The notes under the pieces: model-generated | What the model was told of the DNA's origin: nothing | What the model saw: only the letters and a program-made list of their open reading frames with translations | Databases searched by the model: none | DNA from: Trichostrongylus colubriformis | Lineage: Eukaryota; Nematoda; Chromadorea; Rhabditida; Trichostrongylidae | Length of the DNA stretch: 64,000 bases | Direction: 5' to 3' | Assembly (NCBI GenBank): GCA_963978905.1 | Contig: OZ022256.1 | Location: 57,500,646 to 57,564,645, forward strand | Position numbers and translations under genes: made by a program | In this document: one piece after another, positions 53,413-64,000 of the stretch | Position numbering within the stretch: the first letter of the stretch is position 1 | Layout: every line of letters begins with the position of its first letter

Positions 53413-56400
53413 CTCAGCATTCTTGGTTAGGTTTGTGTAGTACTAATGCGAGCAATGACCGCGACTTTTAATATTGGTAGCGGAAATGCCTCACTTTCCT
53501 TGGATTATCATTAATTAGTTAAAAGTAGTAAGAGCATCAGTTTTTGGTACAAATACACGCGGAAGGATTTGAGATCTATGACGATTTCTCCCACATAAGG
53601 CATTAGACGCACCGAAAGGGAAGTATAGACTTTTAGTGACCTCAGCCGCTTCCTGAATGACATCAACACCGGAAGACGAGTAACATATAGACCACTAGTG
53701 GCATAATCTTATAAAAAGCATCGTAATAGCTAGCTCCATCGTATATTTTATGATGTTGACGCGGTGTAATAGTGGTCTATGCAGATCCTCAGTAGCATTG
53801 AAGACACACCTATAGTTTTGAACGAAGCACTCTCGACCCTGGCCAGTATTCCACATAGGCACCGTTCGACCGGTTGTGCCTGTACTGTGAATGATAAGGC
53901 ATTCCAGTGATTCACTATTCTATCTCAATTGTGGTTATGAAAGTTCGAGTAGGCCTATGCGTCCTATGCGAAGCAACGCTTCGCCACACAAAAGGGGCGG
54001 TCCAATCGGAACTATCAAGAGGGCAGTGACCTTCAGAATAGACGTCCCGGCTTTATGGTGAGTGCTCGAGTTCAAGGATTACATAAGCTATTAACCCAGT
54101 GACGGCAGCAGGTGAGTCATCTGCTGCTCACGTTTTGTTGGCTGAAGATGGTGAGTCATAAATCTTTTCTTCGCACGTTCCAATACCTCATTTGTCTTTA
54201 TTCATCCCATATATCACAGTTCAAACATATTTCTGATCTTTGATCCTTAGTAATCTTCAGTACGACGAGCCTGCCTCTAAGCTTTCCCAACAAATTATTT
54301 CGTATACCTCCTTCTGGAAAAATTACCTGGCCAACACTGGTACTAATGATTAAAGTGCCTCTCCTGTGATAGTACTTATTTCGAATCAGCACCATATCCG
54401 AACCTGATGAGGCATAGTTAACAGTGACTGTGGGCTGTGAAATGAATAAGAGGAAAGAACTTCTTTTTACCACCTTCTGGCATTCTGCAGCTTTCTGAAA
54501 GAGGCATGCAAGAGCATTGTTGAGCATTGTCGAATACTTGCTCGGTTAATCATTTCAAATTTTTTATTAGGAAATAAAAACCCGAAAATTTACTTGAAAA
54601 ATTCAACCTCTCCTCTTTCCGTGCCGAACCTCCTGACTAAATTAGGAACACATCCTCCGAAAGGACATCATAAACTCGAATTACGTTTAATCAAATTTAA
54701 TCTTGTTAGCTCGCCTTCCAATAGATCCTACGCTTAGTGAAGCTGAAAGGAAGAAGGCTGTAATAGTAAGTACTTTTCAGCCAATCTCATATATTTTCAG
54801 CGTTATCTAGATTTCAATTTCAATTTCATGAGAATCTTTTAATGAATCAAATTCACAGGCACATTTCACAGCGCGTTAAATGTCATTTGAATGATCAAAG
54901 AATAAAAAGGGAGCTATTCAGTTCAATGGCAGTGAAGAAGATAATTGAAGAATCTCTTTTTTTTTCGCAGAAACAAGTTCGGAAACGATGAAACAGCTCA
55001 TAAAAAGTCGGTCTTTTGGATGATCTGTCGTTCGCTTGATATCGCATCCGAATTGCCTGCTTTTCTCTGTCAGTCTCATTTCTCATGGAGTGATTGCCTG
55101 TCCTGCTTTATAGTGATCGTTCGACTGACCAGTGATTACTGTCGGTCTGGGCGTGATCATTCTTGGTGGGCGGAGTCACATGATAGGCACTAGTGGCTTC
55201 ATCTCCGGATTCAATCCGTGAAGTCCGTACTTTGCCTGCGTCATCTCTACTTAACCATGGGGTGTTATTTGACTTGGTGATGGAATGGCTTCGAAGGTAA
55301 GATTCAGAAGTAGGGCATGTCATTCTTCTTGCTTTTCACATATTCACTTCTAAAATCTATGTGTTACGCGGGTTTCAGGTGGAAAATTCGCAGAAAATCA
55401 CGCAGTCTTCAATTGAGGTAGTCGCCAGGACACTTACGGTCACCGCGCCACGTAAACTGCGTAGCAGCGCGCGCCAAGCCCCCATCTTGAAACGAGCTCG
55501 CATTAAAGACACTAGGAGGGAGCAGTTTTGATCTACGGTACGCGCTTGCAGTTCGGCATTTGTACGCACGACTCTTTGCTAAGACGTCGGGTGTGAATTC
55601 ATTGGATTATTCATGACAACCTGCTAACCCTTTCGCTTACTCTTCCTTTCAACATTTCACTTGTTTGCTGCTGTTTGTTGTTTCACTTGTTTACCATCAT
55701 CATGAATGAAAACAAGTTCACCCCATGCGACATAGAATGACAGTGACATCTGCTTTTTCTGCACAGCAGGTAACTCGGTCACTAAAGCGCGTAGCTCGAG
55801 ATGAAACGCGCTGGGATCGCGGTAGCGCCCCAGAGGCGCGTTTTTCAAAGCGAATTTTCCCACACATTATCTCTTTCAAAATCAAATGCTCGTTTGCACA
55901 GGATAATTCTTCCAAACACGCTTTTACTTCTCGCTTCCCCTCCCAGTGGGACGCGACCGCCGACTCCTCAGGTGAGCTGAAATTGGACTGTTCTTGTACC
56001 GCACCGATTTCATACGCAGTTTGTTGTTCAACTTCCACTCGTGGTACCGACGGTGAGCTAAGCTACCAGCGCCATTGTTTCTAATGAAGGGACCAACCGC
56101 CCGCTTGATTTTCACAAAGTCAAAATTTAGGGGTCTTAACCAATCAGGCAAACACTTCCCCCAATTAACGTACCGTCTGAATTCTGCCCCTACGCACTAA
56201 AGCCATAAGTTACTGTGCTCTCAACGCCATTATATATCCCTCTTAATCCACGAAGTCATAAGAAGTGTCTCCACAACCTGTCAACCAAAAATGCGATCAA
56301 AATTCGGATCTACTTCCTTGGATGTTCGAATATCAAGAACAGCTTAGATATGAGCCTCAAAAAAAGATATACGCGGAAGTTTGAATCTTCTGAAGGCTTT

Positions 56401-58566
56401 TGTAGTGAAGTATAGCCACCACTTCAGTGGATTAAGGAAGGTTTGTGGTTCTTTCCAGTTCCCCCGAATGATAAGTCATAGTGACCACCAAAATCCTCGG
56501 AGTACACCTGCCATCATGATTTTGTCATGAGTGACAGATATGTTATACAATGCCAAATGCGCTCGTCATTGCGCTGAGAACTTCTTTTTATGGTACATGT
56601 CGCAAAATGTCAAAATGCTGCAAACAGAGGTGTCAGATGGCAAGCCGCTGAAAAAAAAGAAAAACCACTTGTAACACTCGAATTTCGGCTTTTCTAGTTA
56701 TTACACGAGTTCATGGAAGCACTCGACGAACAAACTAGGCAAAAGAAGCGAGAGAAAGAGAGAGCAGCAGCATAGACGCAGATCACGTGGTGGCCACAGC
56801 TTTCCCTTACCTCGTCAGGCAGGGGTGTACATAGTTTGTTGCCTAATTACTGTGTGAGTGACTTAGCACTCTAATGGAGAGGTGAAGGGGTCTTTCATCT
56901 TCGGCAGCTTCCTAGTGGAATCAATTGTCATCCGTCCTGGACAGCATCTCTTACTGTCACGGTCTGTGAGTGTTCAAAAAATTTATTCTGCTTTCCTAGT
57001 TTGAATCTTTTGCATGGACATGTAATACTATTATGAATAGAGCGATTCACGAATTGCTTTTTATTCGTCAAATAAGAGAGTCCTTGGTAGAATTAATATT
57101 CTGCGCTAGGCAACCAGACGGAGCAATTTTATATGGGGCTTCAGTTTTATGACAGAATCAAAACGTTTCGCATATAAAGCAATTCCTTCAGGAAACTGAA
57201 CTGAATGAGCTTGCTAGAAAATCAAATGAAGCAACAGGCCCTACTCCACTTTTTTATAAATTTCTTAAGGTCTTTTAGAAAAAGGTTTCTATTCACATAC
57301 CGAGCTTAGACAATGTTACTGTAATGGACTTTATTAGCCTGCCACTGTCCTTCAAAATTTCCGGGAAAACTTGAAATTGTTTGAGCTACTCGAGATGAGA
57401 AAAAAAATTAAAGCCACAAATTGTTGGTGATTACGATGTCATTTGGGGGCATCTCAACGGAGTAAGAAGTTTTTCGGCGGAGGGAATGTCTTCTGAAATA
57501 TGCCATTAGCTCCAGACCAAAGGAATTTTGGGCAGCATTGCTTGAGCCGGTGTGGGACATAATGTTCTCATTTATGTCCAGTGCAGACTAGCAGTCCACT
57601 GCGATGAACGGTGGTGGTACTCCTTCCCTTTGTGGGACCTCCTTCATCTCTCTGTTCACTACCAATCTTATCACTTGTTATCATTGTTATCGAGTAATGA
57701 AATTCCATTTTGGGAAAGTTATCAAACATGTTTTTGATTTTTGAATAAGCTGCTAGAGCAAGTGAATCCATCCTCTAATCCATCGGTCACAGATCAATCA
57801 GTTGATTACTGCTTTTGTCAAGGGAATTCGCTTTGATGTGATTCTTGAAGTGTTTCCTTCGACTAATCAGACTGGCACGGTGATATCTTGGTTAACGATA
57901 CGGCTAGTGCTTAGCCATTTTCTCGCTAAGAGAAATCATGTCTGCATTCGATACAGAATAGAACTTTTCAATATTGAGCTTCTTATTATACAGGAAGTCT
58001 TCAGAAATTTGGGTGAGCCCCAAACATCAAGAGTCAGTGCTTAAAATTTTCCAACATTAGCTTCTCATTAAGTTATCTCATCCTCCGAAAAGATTCTATA
58101 AAATATTTCTCGGAATATCAGAACATCTCCAATAACTAACTCAATCCCTAAAATTATGCACGCCATACTTATGGAGAACTGCTTCACAACTCCATGTGGA
58201 ATGTACTTGGCTTGTGAGAAAAGAATCCAAAACTACAACTCACCTATTTTGTAACTCGTAGAAGGCCCAATTGGAAAAGCTTCATTTCCAGGTATCACCT
58301 ATCTTGTGTCTGTTGTCATTCTTCTTGTCTGCTAAGAAATTGTAGTTTTTACGTAGGTCTTTTCCAAAGTACACGACAGTAATTTGACGTCTTATTCTGG
58401 AGAAGTATGAGTGCAAAATTAAAGTACTGTATAAGTTTCGAGGGTCATCAGAAGTTCGATTCGATACTTGCTCCACCATTCACCCTTTGCTGTTTTTCAT
58501 GCTGAGATTCCGTCCTATAACGAAACATTCTGACAAATTCTTACGGCATTTGAACACTGATTATAC
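53413..58566. other. Intergenic, no convincing gene
   Basis: The one candidate is a two-exon 54-codon frame (55285-55296 joined to 55379-55531; see findings). The open frames near 55725-56084 are not matched to any family. No mobile element was recognised here. Confidence 0.35.
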
Positions 58567-58568
58567 TA

Positions 58569-59467
58569 TTAGGTTGTAAGGAAAGTTCTGGCCGCTTTTT
58601 CGCCTTCACAAGATAAATTCAAATATCAGAGCTCGTCAACATGAATCAGCTGACATACTGTGCTTCCTAGATAGACAAAAATTTGCTCTTTCTAAATATG
58701 TGTTTTATTTGGAATGCCACAAGGTTTTCGAATTATTAGGGAAATTTTAAAATACCGCGAAAATGGCACTTTCAAGATGACTTCACTTCACAAGTTTTTG
58801 TTTAGCCGAGTCCCAGCGAAGGTGACCACAAATGTGAGTGCTGACAGGGGAGGGGGTGAAGCATTGGGTGGAACACTTTGTCTCTGGTTTCAGGAGTGCA
58901 GAAAGCAGAACGAGCTGCTCAAATTTGCAATTGATCAAATCGCTTTAACTAAAACGGCAGAAGGCGATGAGCGTCCATATTTGCAGGGGATATCCACAAG
59001 TATTGGCCCTCAACAAACAAACTTAGATGACCACCTCAAGTAGCCTTGATCTAGAAAAATCTAAAAAAATGGGTGCCACGAGACCCCTCACGGCAGTTAT
59101 GCGCAAGCGCATTTTTCACAAATCCTCTTCCAGTAATTGAAGAAGTTGCAGGTTGAAGCCCTTATTTGTCCATCATATTCACCAGATCTAGTGCTAACTA
59201 AGCCTCACTTTCCCAAACATCTGGACAGCTCCTTCAGTAGCAGTGTGTTCAGAAATAGTGGCGATTTGAAGTCGACTTTTTTTCATTTCGCGCAATATAA
59301 ATCATCAGCCCTTCATCTGATTAAGATATATAGGTATGCGTAATGTTGCCAAGAGTGTAGCAAATCGAATGGTTCTTATTATGTGAGAAAAGATGCATTC
59401 TGAGCCGAGTTATGATCTCTAGATGTTAAAATTTCAAAAACCGGCCAAAACTTTCCTTACAACCTAA
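58569..59467 (+). mobile_element. Mariner element, 899 bp, broken transposase
   Basis: Ends TTAGGTTGTAAGGAAAGTTC and the complement GAACTTTCC-like CTTTCCTTACAACCTAA, flanked by TA (58567-58568, 59468-59469). On +, 58714-59043 and 59137-59343 give transposase pieces, including the catalytic-domain motif PSYSPDLVLTKPHFPKHLD and, in another frame, a C-terminal SNGSYYV. Stops and frame changes disable it. The reading frame is shorter than a full mariner transposase. Confidence 0.85.
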
Positions 59468-59879
59468 TATATTACTTAGCCCCTCAGCAACACAATCCAT
59501 AGCCAAAAGTTTGTTTTTTTTTGCGTTTTTTCGAAGCGCTTGTTTACTTGAGTTCATATTTCGAGCAGCTCCTGGACCCCTTGTGATTTCAAGGTACTTT
59601 GTTGAAAAGGACAAAATCCTTTGAGCTGAAAAAGCGTCTTTTGAAAGGTTTTCGGATGTAACTCTTCCCACCTTTTGAACAGTGATGTGGTCCTATTAGT
59701 GAAGATATTCCAGCTTTGCCCTAGGTTTTTTTTTTCAATCTAAGGTTGCTCAGTCTCTCTTTGGATCATAGAACTCTTCACTATTCAATTCCAATGTCAA
59801 TCTAAACGGCAAAACAAAGAAGTCCATGTAAATTGCCTTCCAGGCAATGGAAAAACACATGGTAATGGGCTACGCTTAT
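59468..59879. other. Spacer between mariner copies, nothing seen
   Basis: AT-rich; no gene or further repeat recognised. Confidence 0.35.
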
Positions 59880-60315
59880 CCCAAAAGACACCGGAAGGGG
59901 GTAATTTTAGCCTACGGTAGAACAGAAGTAGTTCGGACGAACTTGACGCCTCGCATGTTGACAAGAGGGGATGTTTCTACAATAAACTGATTTTTTCCTT
60001 TTACTTTTCCTTTATTCTTTCTTATATTGTTTCTAGATGTACTTACATGAATGCTAATGTAGTTGGGAATGACCACTCCCCTGCGCTGGGAGTCAGGTGC
60101 TACGACTAACGTTGGCCCGCGGCCCGTCTCCTCCAGCGGACAACTCGGAAAGTCAGTGTGTTGATGCGATTGGGATGCGAATACACACCGCAGCGTCGCG
60201 CTTTTGAATCCGGGTTTTCTCACCGATTATCGCTCCTAACCTTCAGTGTTCGTTACAAAATGCTCATTTCTCTGCATATTCCTCTTGTTTCGGAGCCCTT
60301 CCGGTTCCTTTAATC
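59880..60315 (-). repeat. Dispersed repeat, copy 2 of the inverted pair
   Basis: Reverse complement of 4083-4516 with scattered substitutions. It lies between the two mariner copies. Confidence 0.75.
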
Positions 60316-60568
60316 GAGGCAGGGGAATGACAGCTGTTGCTTCCAGATTAAGGAATCGGGAGGAGTGTCACTGAACCGAGTGTTTAGAAAATAACGCATA
60401 TCGTTCCCTCATTTTCTGGAGTTGATTATCCTCTCCATACCTATTGCGTCGCAAAGGTGCGAGAGGTGCAACGACGAAAAGCAGAAAAAAATTAGTGCCT
60501 AAGGTCTCATTCATGCTTTGAGACCATCAGCGATACAGCGCATTGCATTACAGTCTCCACTGCTAATA

Positions 60569-61434
60569 TTAGGTTGTCAAGGAAGTCCTGTTTGGTTTTG
60601 TGCGTTCACAAGATTAATTCAAATCTGACATCGCGTTAATATGAATCTACTTATATAATAATAATAAGCTCCTTGAATAGATAAAAAGTTGCTCTTTCTG
60701 AATATATGTTTTCCGTGGAATGTTACAAGGTTCACAAATTGGGTGATTGAAGTTATGCGGAAATGGCACTTTTCGGATGACTTCACTTCATGAGTTTTTG
60801 TTTAGTCGAGTTCCAACGAGGGCAACCACAAATGTGCGTACTGCAAGGGGAGGGAGTGAAGCATTGGATGGAACATTTTGTCTCTGGTTTCAGAAAAGCT
60901 GAAATAATAAATTTGTAATTGATCAGATCATCAAACTGAATAAAACGGCAGAAGCGATGAGCGTCTATATTACAGATGATATCGGAAAATTTAGGCCTTC
61001 TCCACAGAAATGTGGATGACCACTTCAGGTAGCCTTGATTCGAAAAATTCAAAAAATGGGTGCCGCGCCATCCCTCGGAGCAACTATGCGCAAGCGCATT
61101 TTCCACAAATTGTCCTCCAGCAACTGAAGCAGTTGCAGGATGAACCCTTTACTTGTCCACCATATTCATGAGATCCGCGCTAACTAAACCCCACTTTGCC
61201 AACCATCTGAACAGCGCCTTCGATAGCAGTGTGTTAGAATAGATGTGATTTGAAGTCGACTTTTTTTTCGATTTCGCGCAACACAAATCGTCAGCCCTTC
61301 ATCCAATGAGATGTTCAAGAATGCATAAAATGTTGCCAAAAGTGTAGCAAATTGAATGGTGCTATTTTATGAGAGAAGATGCAGTTTGAGCAAAAGATCA
61401 ATCTCCCAAAGTTGAAACTTTTCTTACCACCTAG
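60569..61434 (+). mobile_element. Second copy of the same mariner, 866 bp, more decayed
   Basis: Starts TTAGGTTGTCAAGGAAGTCC after TA (60567-60568) and ends ..TTTTCTTACCACCTAG before TA (61435-61436). It aligns with 58569-59467 throughout: TGAGTTTTTGTTTAGTCGAG, TTTGTCTCTGGTTTCAG, GGGTGCCGC and the CCACCATATTCA.GAGATC catalytic region. No intact frame. Confidence 0.82.
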
Positions 61435-61927
61435 TACGTTGCACGTCAGCGCTACAAGCTCTAGTTCTTCAATCGCCATCGCCGAGTATGGAAGCGGCTC
61501 AACAACCACTGAGAGCAGTCACGATCGATCTCCGTGGGTTCGCAACATTAACATGTCCATGGATCTGCATCTCTCTTGGACCACTCATGCTTTCAGTATC
61601 TCACGAACAATCAGCATAGAACAACAATCGGTGTGAATTAGTTGCCGATACGAACCTGATTTTACATTAGTGGATTTGGCTGGGATAATTACTCATGCAA
61701 ATCTTCGTGAATATGAAGAAAAATTGAGTGCATTTGCATTATAAGATGGGTTGGTTTTGTTGTGATACTGTATTTCCTTCCTAATGTAAGTGTAACATTT
61801 ATGAACAACTTTTATCCATACAGAAGCGGCAGCTTTCACAGGTCTATTGACAGCGAATGCATGTTTCACACATACCTTACTGGATGAAAAATGGATAAAA
61901 AAATCAGTTTGCGTGAGGTTAATGGAT
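61435..61927. other. Spacer, nothing recognised
   Basis: Open frames 61379-61636 (+) and 61693-61941 (-) show no domain. Confidence 0.35.
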
Positions 61928-62227
61928 CCGCGACAAGACACTCGAGTTCAATCAGGTCACACGAAGTGGTGGCGACCTTTTTAGTTGTCAGCCCTACTCA
62001 CTGATAAGCCTCAAGGGCTGACAACAACAGTGATGCGTCTGAGGGAGAGGCGAAACGGACAATTCCTTTCTCTTTATGTCTTTCTCCATTTATCCCTCAA
62101 CATACCTCGCCGATATTATTGCCCCTTCGCTAGGGAACACTTCACGACGGGACCAGCAAGACAATTTGCCGCGTGCGGTTCCGCAAATCGCGTAACTCTG
62201 GACCGAGTTCGAGTGTCCTGTCGCACA
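61928..62227. mobile_element. Candidate MITE with ~22-bp inverted ends
   Basis: CGCGACAAGACACTCGAGTT at the left and AACTCG-like GAGTTCGAGTGTCCTGTCGC at the right are complements with a few mismatches. No target duplication was fixed. Confidence 0.5.
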
Positions 62228-63051
62228 ACCAAAGCTGACTAGGTTTTGTCTTTTTATAATGTCCATGAACTGCCCACCATAAGCCTTGATGACTGCCGTA
62301 ACCACTGGCCGAAGGTCCTCTGGAGAGAATGGGAGAGAACGTTGTTTTTCATTCTATCTGAGAAGTGTTTCGAAAGAAATCATTACAAATGCTGTCATGA
62401 AGCCTGTTACAGAATGCAGAAGGTAAACATACGCAGAGCTCCACCCACTTTCTTTCCTACACCTGGCCTGGTACTGGGTACTCGCTTAACTGCCACTTGG
62501 ACATTCCTTTCTTTTTTTAACCCTCACACCACTCTGCTTTTTACTAAAAAGCAAAAGAAAGAATAAAGGGGTTAGGAATAGAATGGCTAGCCTTAGCTTT
62601 AAAAGCTGCCGCGCATTTGAATTTTATTCGAAATTGTCTGCATTGGATTTTGGGGATTACACTTAAGGACACTCAGCCACCCACTGTATATCCTTTCGAA
62701 TAAGCCGTCTGACAATCAGCACAGGCTTAAATAGGGGACCTGGTCGTGCACTTAGCTGAAGTCCATAGAGTATATAACTGATGATTCCACCCGAACTTTC
62801 TGCTCATATAGAATAAATTGAATCTTATTTTATTCTGTGGAAATAGTCTGGCTAGACCCACTCCCACGAGGCAAAGCTATTCAGCCTTTCTTGTCTTCGA
62901 ACCTCTGCCGCTCTTCCTTACGCCGCCAATTTTATGAGGGCAAGGTCAACATTTGCGCTCTGCTGTAGGATACGGTAACCCGGCTGAAGTGATTTGAATT
63001 TTTATGAGCGTTCGATCTTGAAGCACAAGACAGATGTGGTGACTGAAAGTG
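62228..63051. other. Spacer, no supported gene
   Basis: The frame 62246-62566 faintly recalls a Tc1-like transposase C-terminus (DDCRNHWPKVLWREWERT) but lacks the catalytic part. I do not assign it. Confidence 0.3.
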
Positions 63052-63297
63052 CCGGGTGTGTACCCTTATATCAGGATTTTGCACCACGGCATTCCGCGAG
63101 AGGAAAAATGCGGACGAGCTAAGGTGCCGTATTGTTGGGCTCGAAGCGATTAGAAGTCAACCGCATATCGTGCCTCTAGCATTACCGTGTAGTCATTCTG
63201 AGACCCAAATACCGCGAAGCGCATATACCAGCGCACACATTGCATCGCACGCCGCTCGTCCTCGTGCGAAATCCTGACATAGGGGTACACACTCGAA
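63052..63297. mobile_element. MITE with ~35-bp inverted ends
   Basis: Left GTGTGTACCCTTATATCAGG then ATTTTGCAC and right GTGCGAAAT then CCTGACATAGGGGTACACAC pair. The GC-rich interior is non-coding. Confidence 0.72.
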
Positions 63298-64000
63298 AAG
63301 CCGTACGCAAACGCCACCCCCCTCGCACCTTGTTGAAGAGTTCCATGGCTTTTGTGTTAGGCGGATGGTGGAGAACCGTGCCCGGCAAACAAGGGCGCTG
63401 ACAGGAACATTGCTGGTCCGCCTCTGGGTGGAGCGCATGGAACCAAAAACAACCTTCACTGGCTAACATCTGAAGGTATTCGTCGGGGCTATTACTTTTT
63501 TTGCTAACAAAGTCGTTGTCACTTTCAAAAGTGATCTTTTATAACTGTCAACGTCTGACTGACAATATTATCTTAGTCATCCTATCATTACCAAGAACGG
63601 TTGGAACTATCTGACAAGAATTACCTGGAATTAGCGACTAGGCAGGGTCATGAGTGATGTTTTCTTACTTTCAAGCCGGTGATTATCTGCTTGTATGTGC
63701 TCATTGACCATTTCATCCACTAATTATCAAGCAACTCTAATTACGGCTATTCAAGTGCCTATGTATTCTGAGAACATACTCATGCTCGATCATACTAGTT
63801 GTAGATCAAAGCGTGCTCAGTCTACCCATATTGGGGCATTCTCACGATTTGGGAATTGTGCTGTACAATAGGCATCGCTGTATCTGTCTGGATGTGCTCG
63901 CAAGACCACTGGGTTATCTCGAAAATAAGCTTTAGAATTTTTTATAATCGTGTTTATATTTCTCCGTTTTTGATGTTTTTTCAGCCTCCTCACTGTCAGC
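63298..64000. other. Window end, no gene seen
   Basis: Short - strand frames at 63182-63469 overlap the MITE and are not called. The remaining AT-rich DNA shows no structure I can name. Confidence 0.35.

Noticed and set aside
62246..62566. Tc1-like transposase fragment
   Set aside because: Only a vague resemblance in one short stretch; no catalytic motif and no flanking TIRs.

Overview
The window looks like nuclear DNA of a strongylid (clade V) nematode, most likely a hookworm or close relative. Three things point there: spliced genes with TTTCAG-type 3' splice sites and many short introns, acceptor-like sites directly 5' of start codons as expected for spliced-leader trans-splicing, and a neuropeptide precursor whose mature peptide matches the Caenorhabditis elegans AKH/GnRH-like peptide as I remember it. 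Gene density is low and repeat density is high, which fits a parasitic strongylid better than Caenorhabditis. The species cannot be fixed from sequence alone.

Three protein genes can be supported, all on the + strand. (1) 9287-16328 is a KDM7/PHF8-type histone demethylase (PHD finger plus JmjC; C. elegans jmjd-1.2 type). I can follow it through 23 exons with consistent phase, giving 933 codons before the stop. (2) 18541-30896 is an SHPRH-type SNF2 ATPase/RING E3 ligase, modelled as 35 exons and 1451 codons, with several introns filled by miniature transposons. (3) 39064-40133 is a two-exon, 82-residue prepropeptide for an AKH/GnRH-like neuropeptide (nlp-47 type). It was easy to miss because its exons are only 122 and 127 nt.

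The rest is a repeat landscape. 1-9280 holds a tandem duplication, several foldback elements and two mariner remnants, one of which is a palindrome of two transposase 3' ends. 32258-34474 is a complete but non-autonomous LTR retrotransposon on the - strand with a decayed gag-like frame and no pol. 34475-64000, apart from the neuropeptide gene, holds dispersed repeats, long inverted repeats (notably 43365-43838), tRNA-like SINEs at 52983-53400 and two sister mariner copies at 58569-59467 and 60569-61434. At least four miniature inverted-repeat families recur in both introns and intergenic DNA.

Two of the three genes act on chromatin: KDM7 removes repressive histone methyl marks and SHPRH remodels nucleosomes and ubiquitinates substrates such as PCNA. 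They lie in the same direction about 2.2 kb apart, too far for a classical nematode operon. No CRISPR array, rRNA or convincing functional tRNA was seen, and no new multi-gene system is evident. The most interesting items are the neuropeptide gene, the gag-only LTR element, the palindromic mariner and the shared foldback families.
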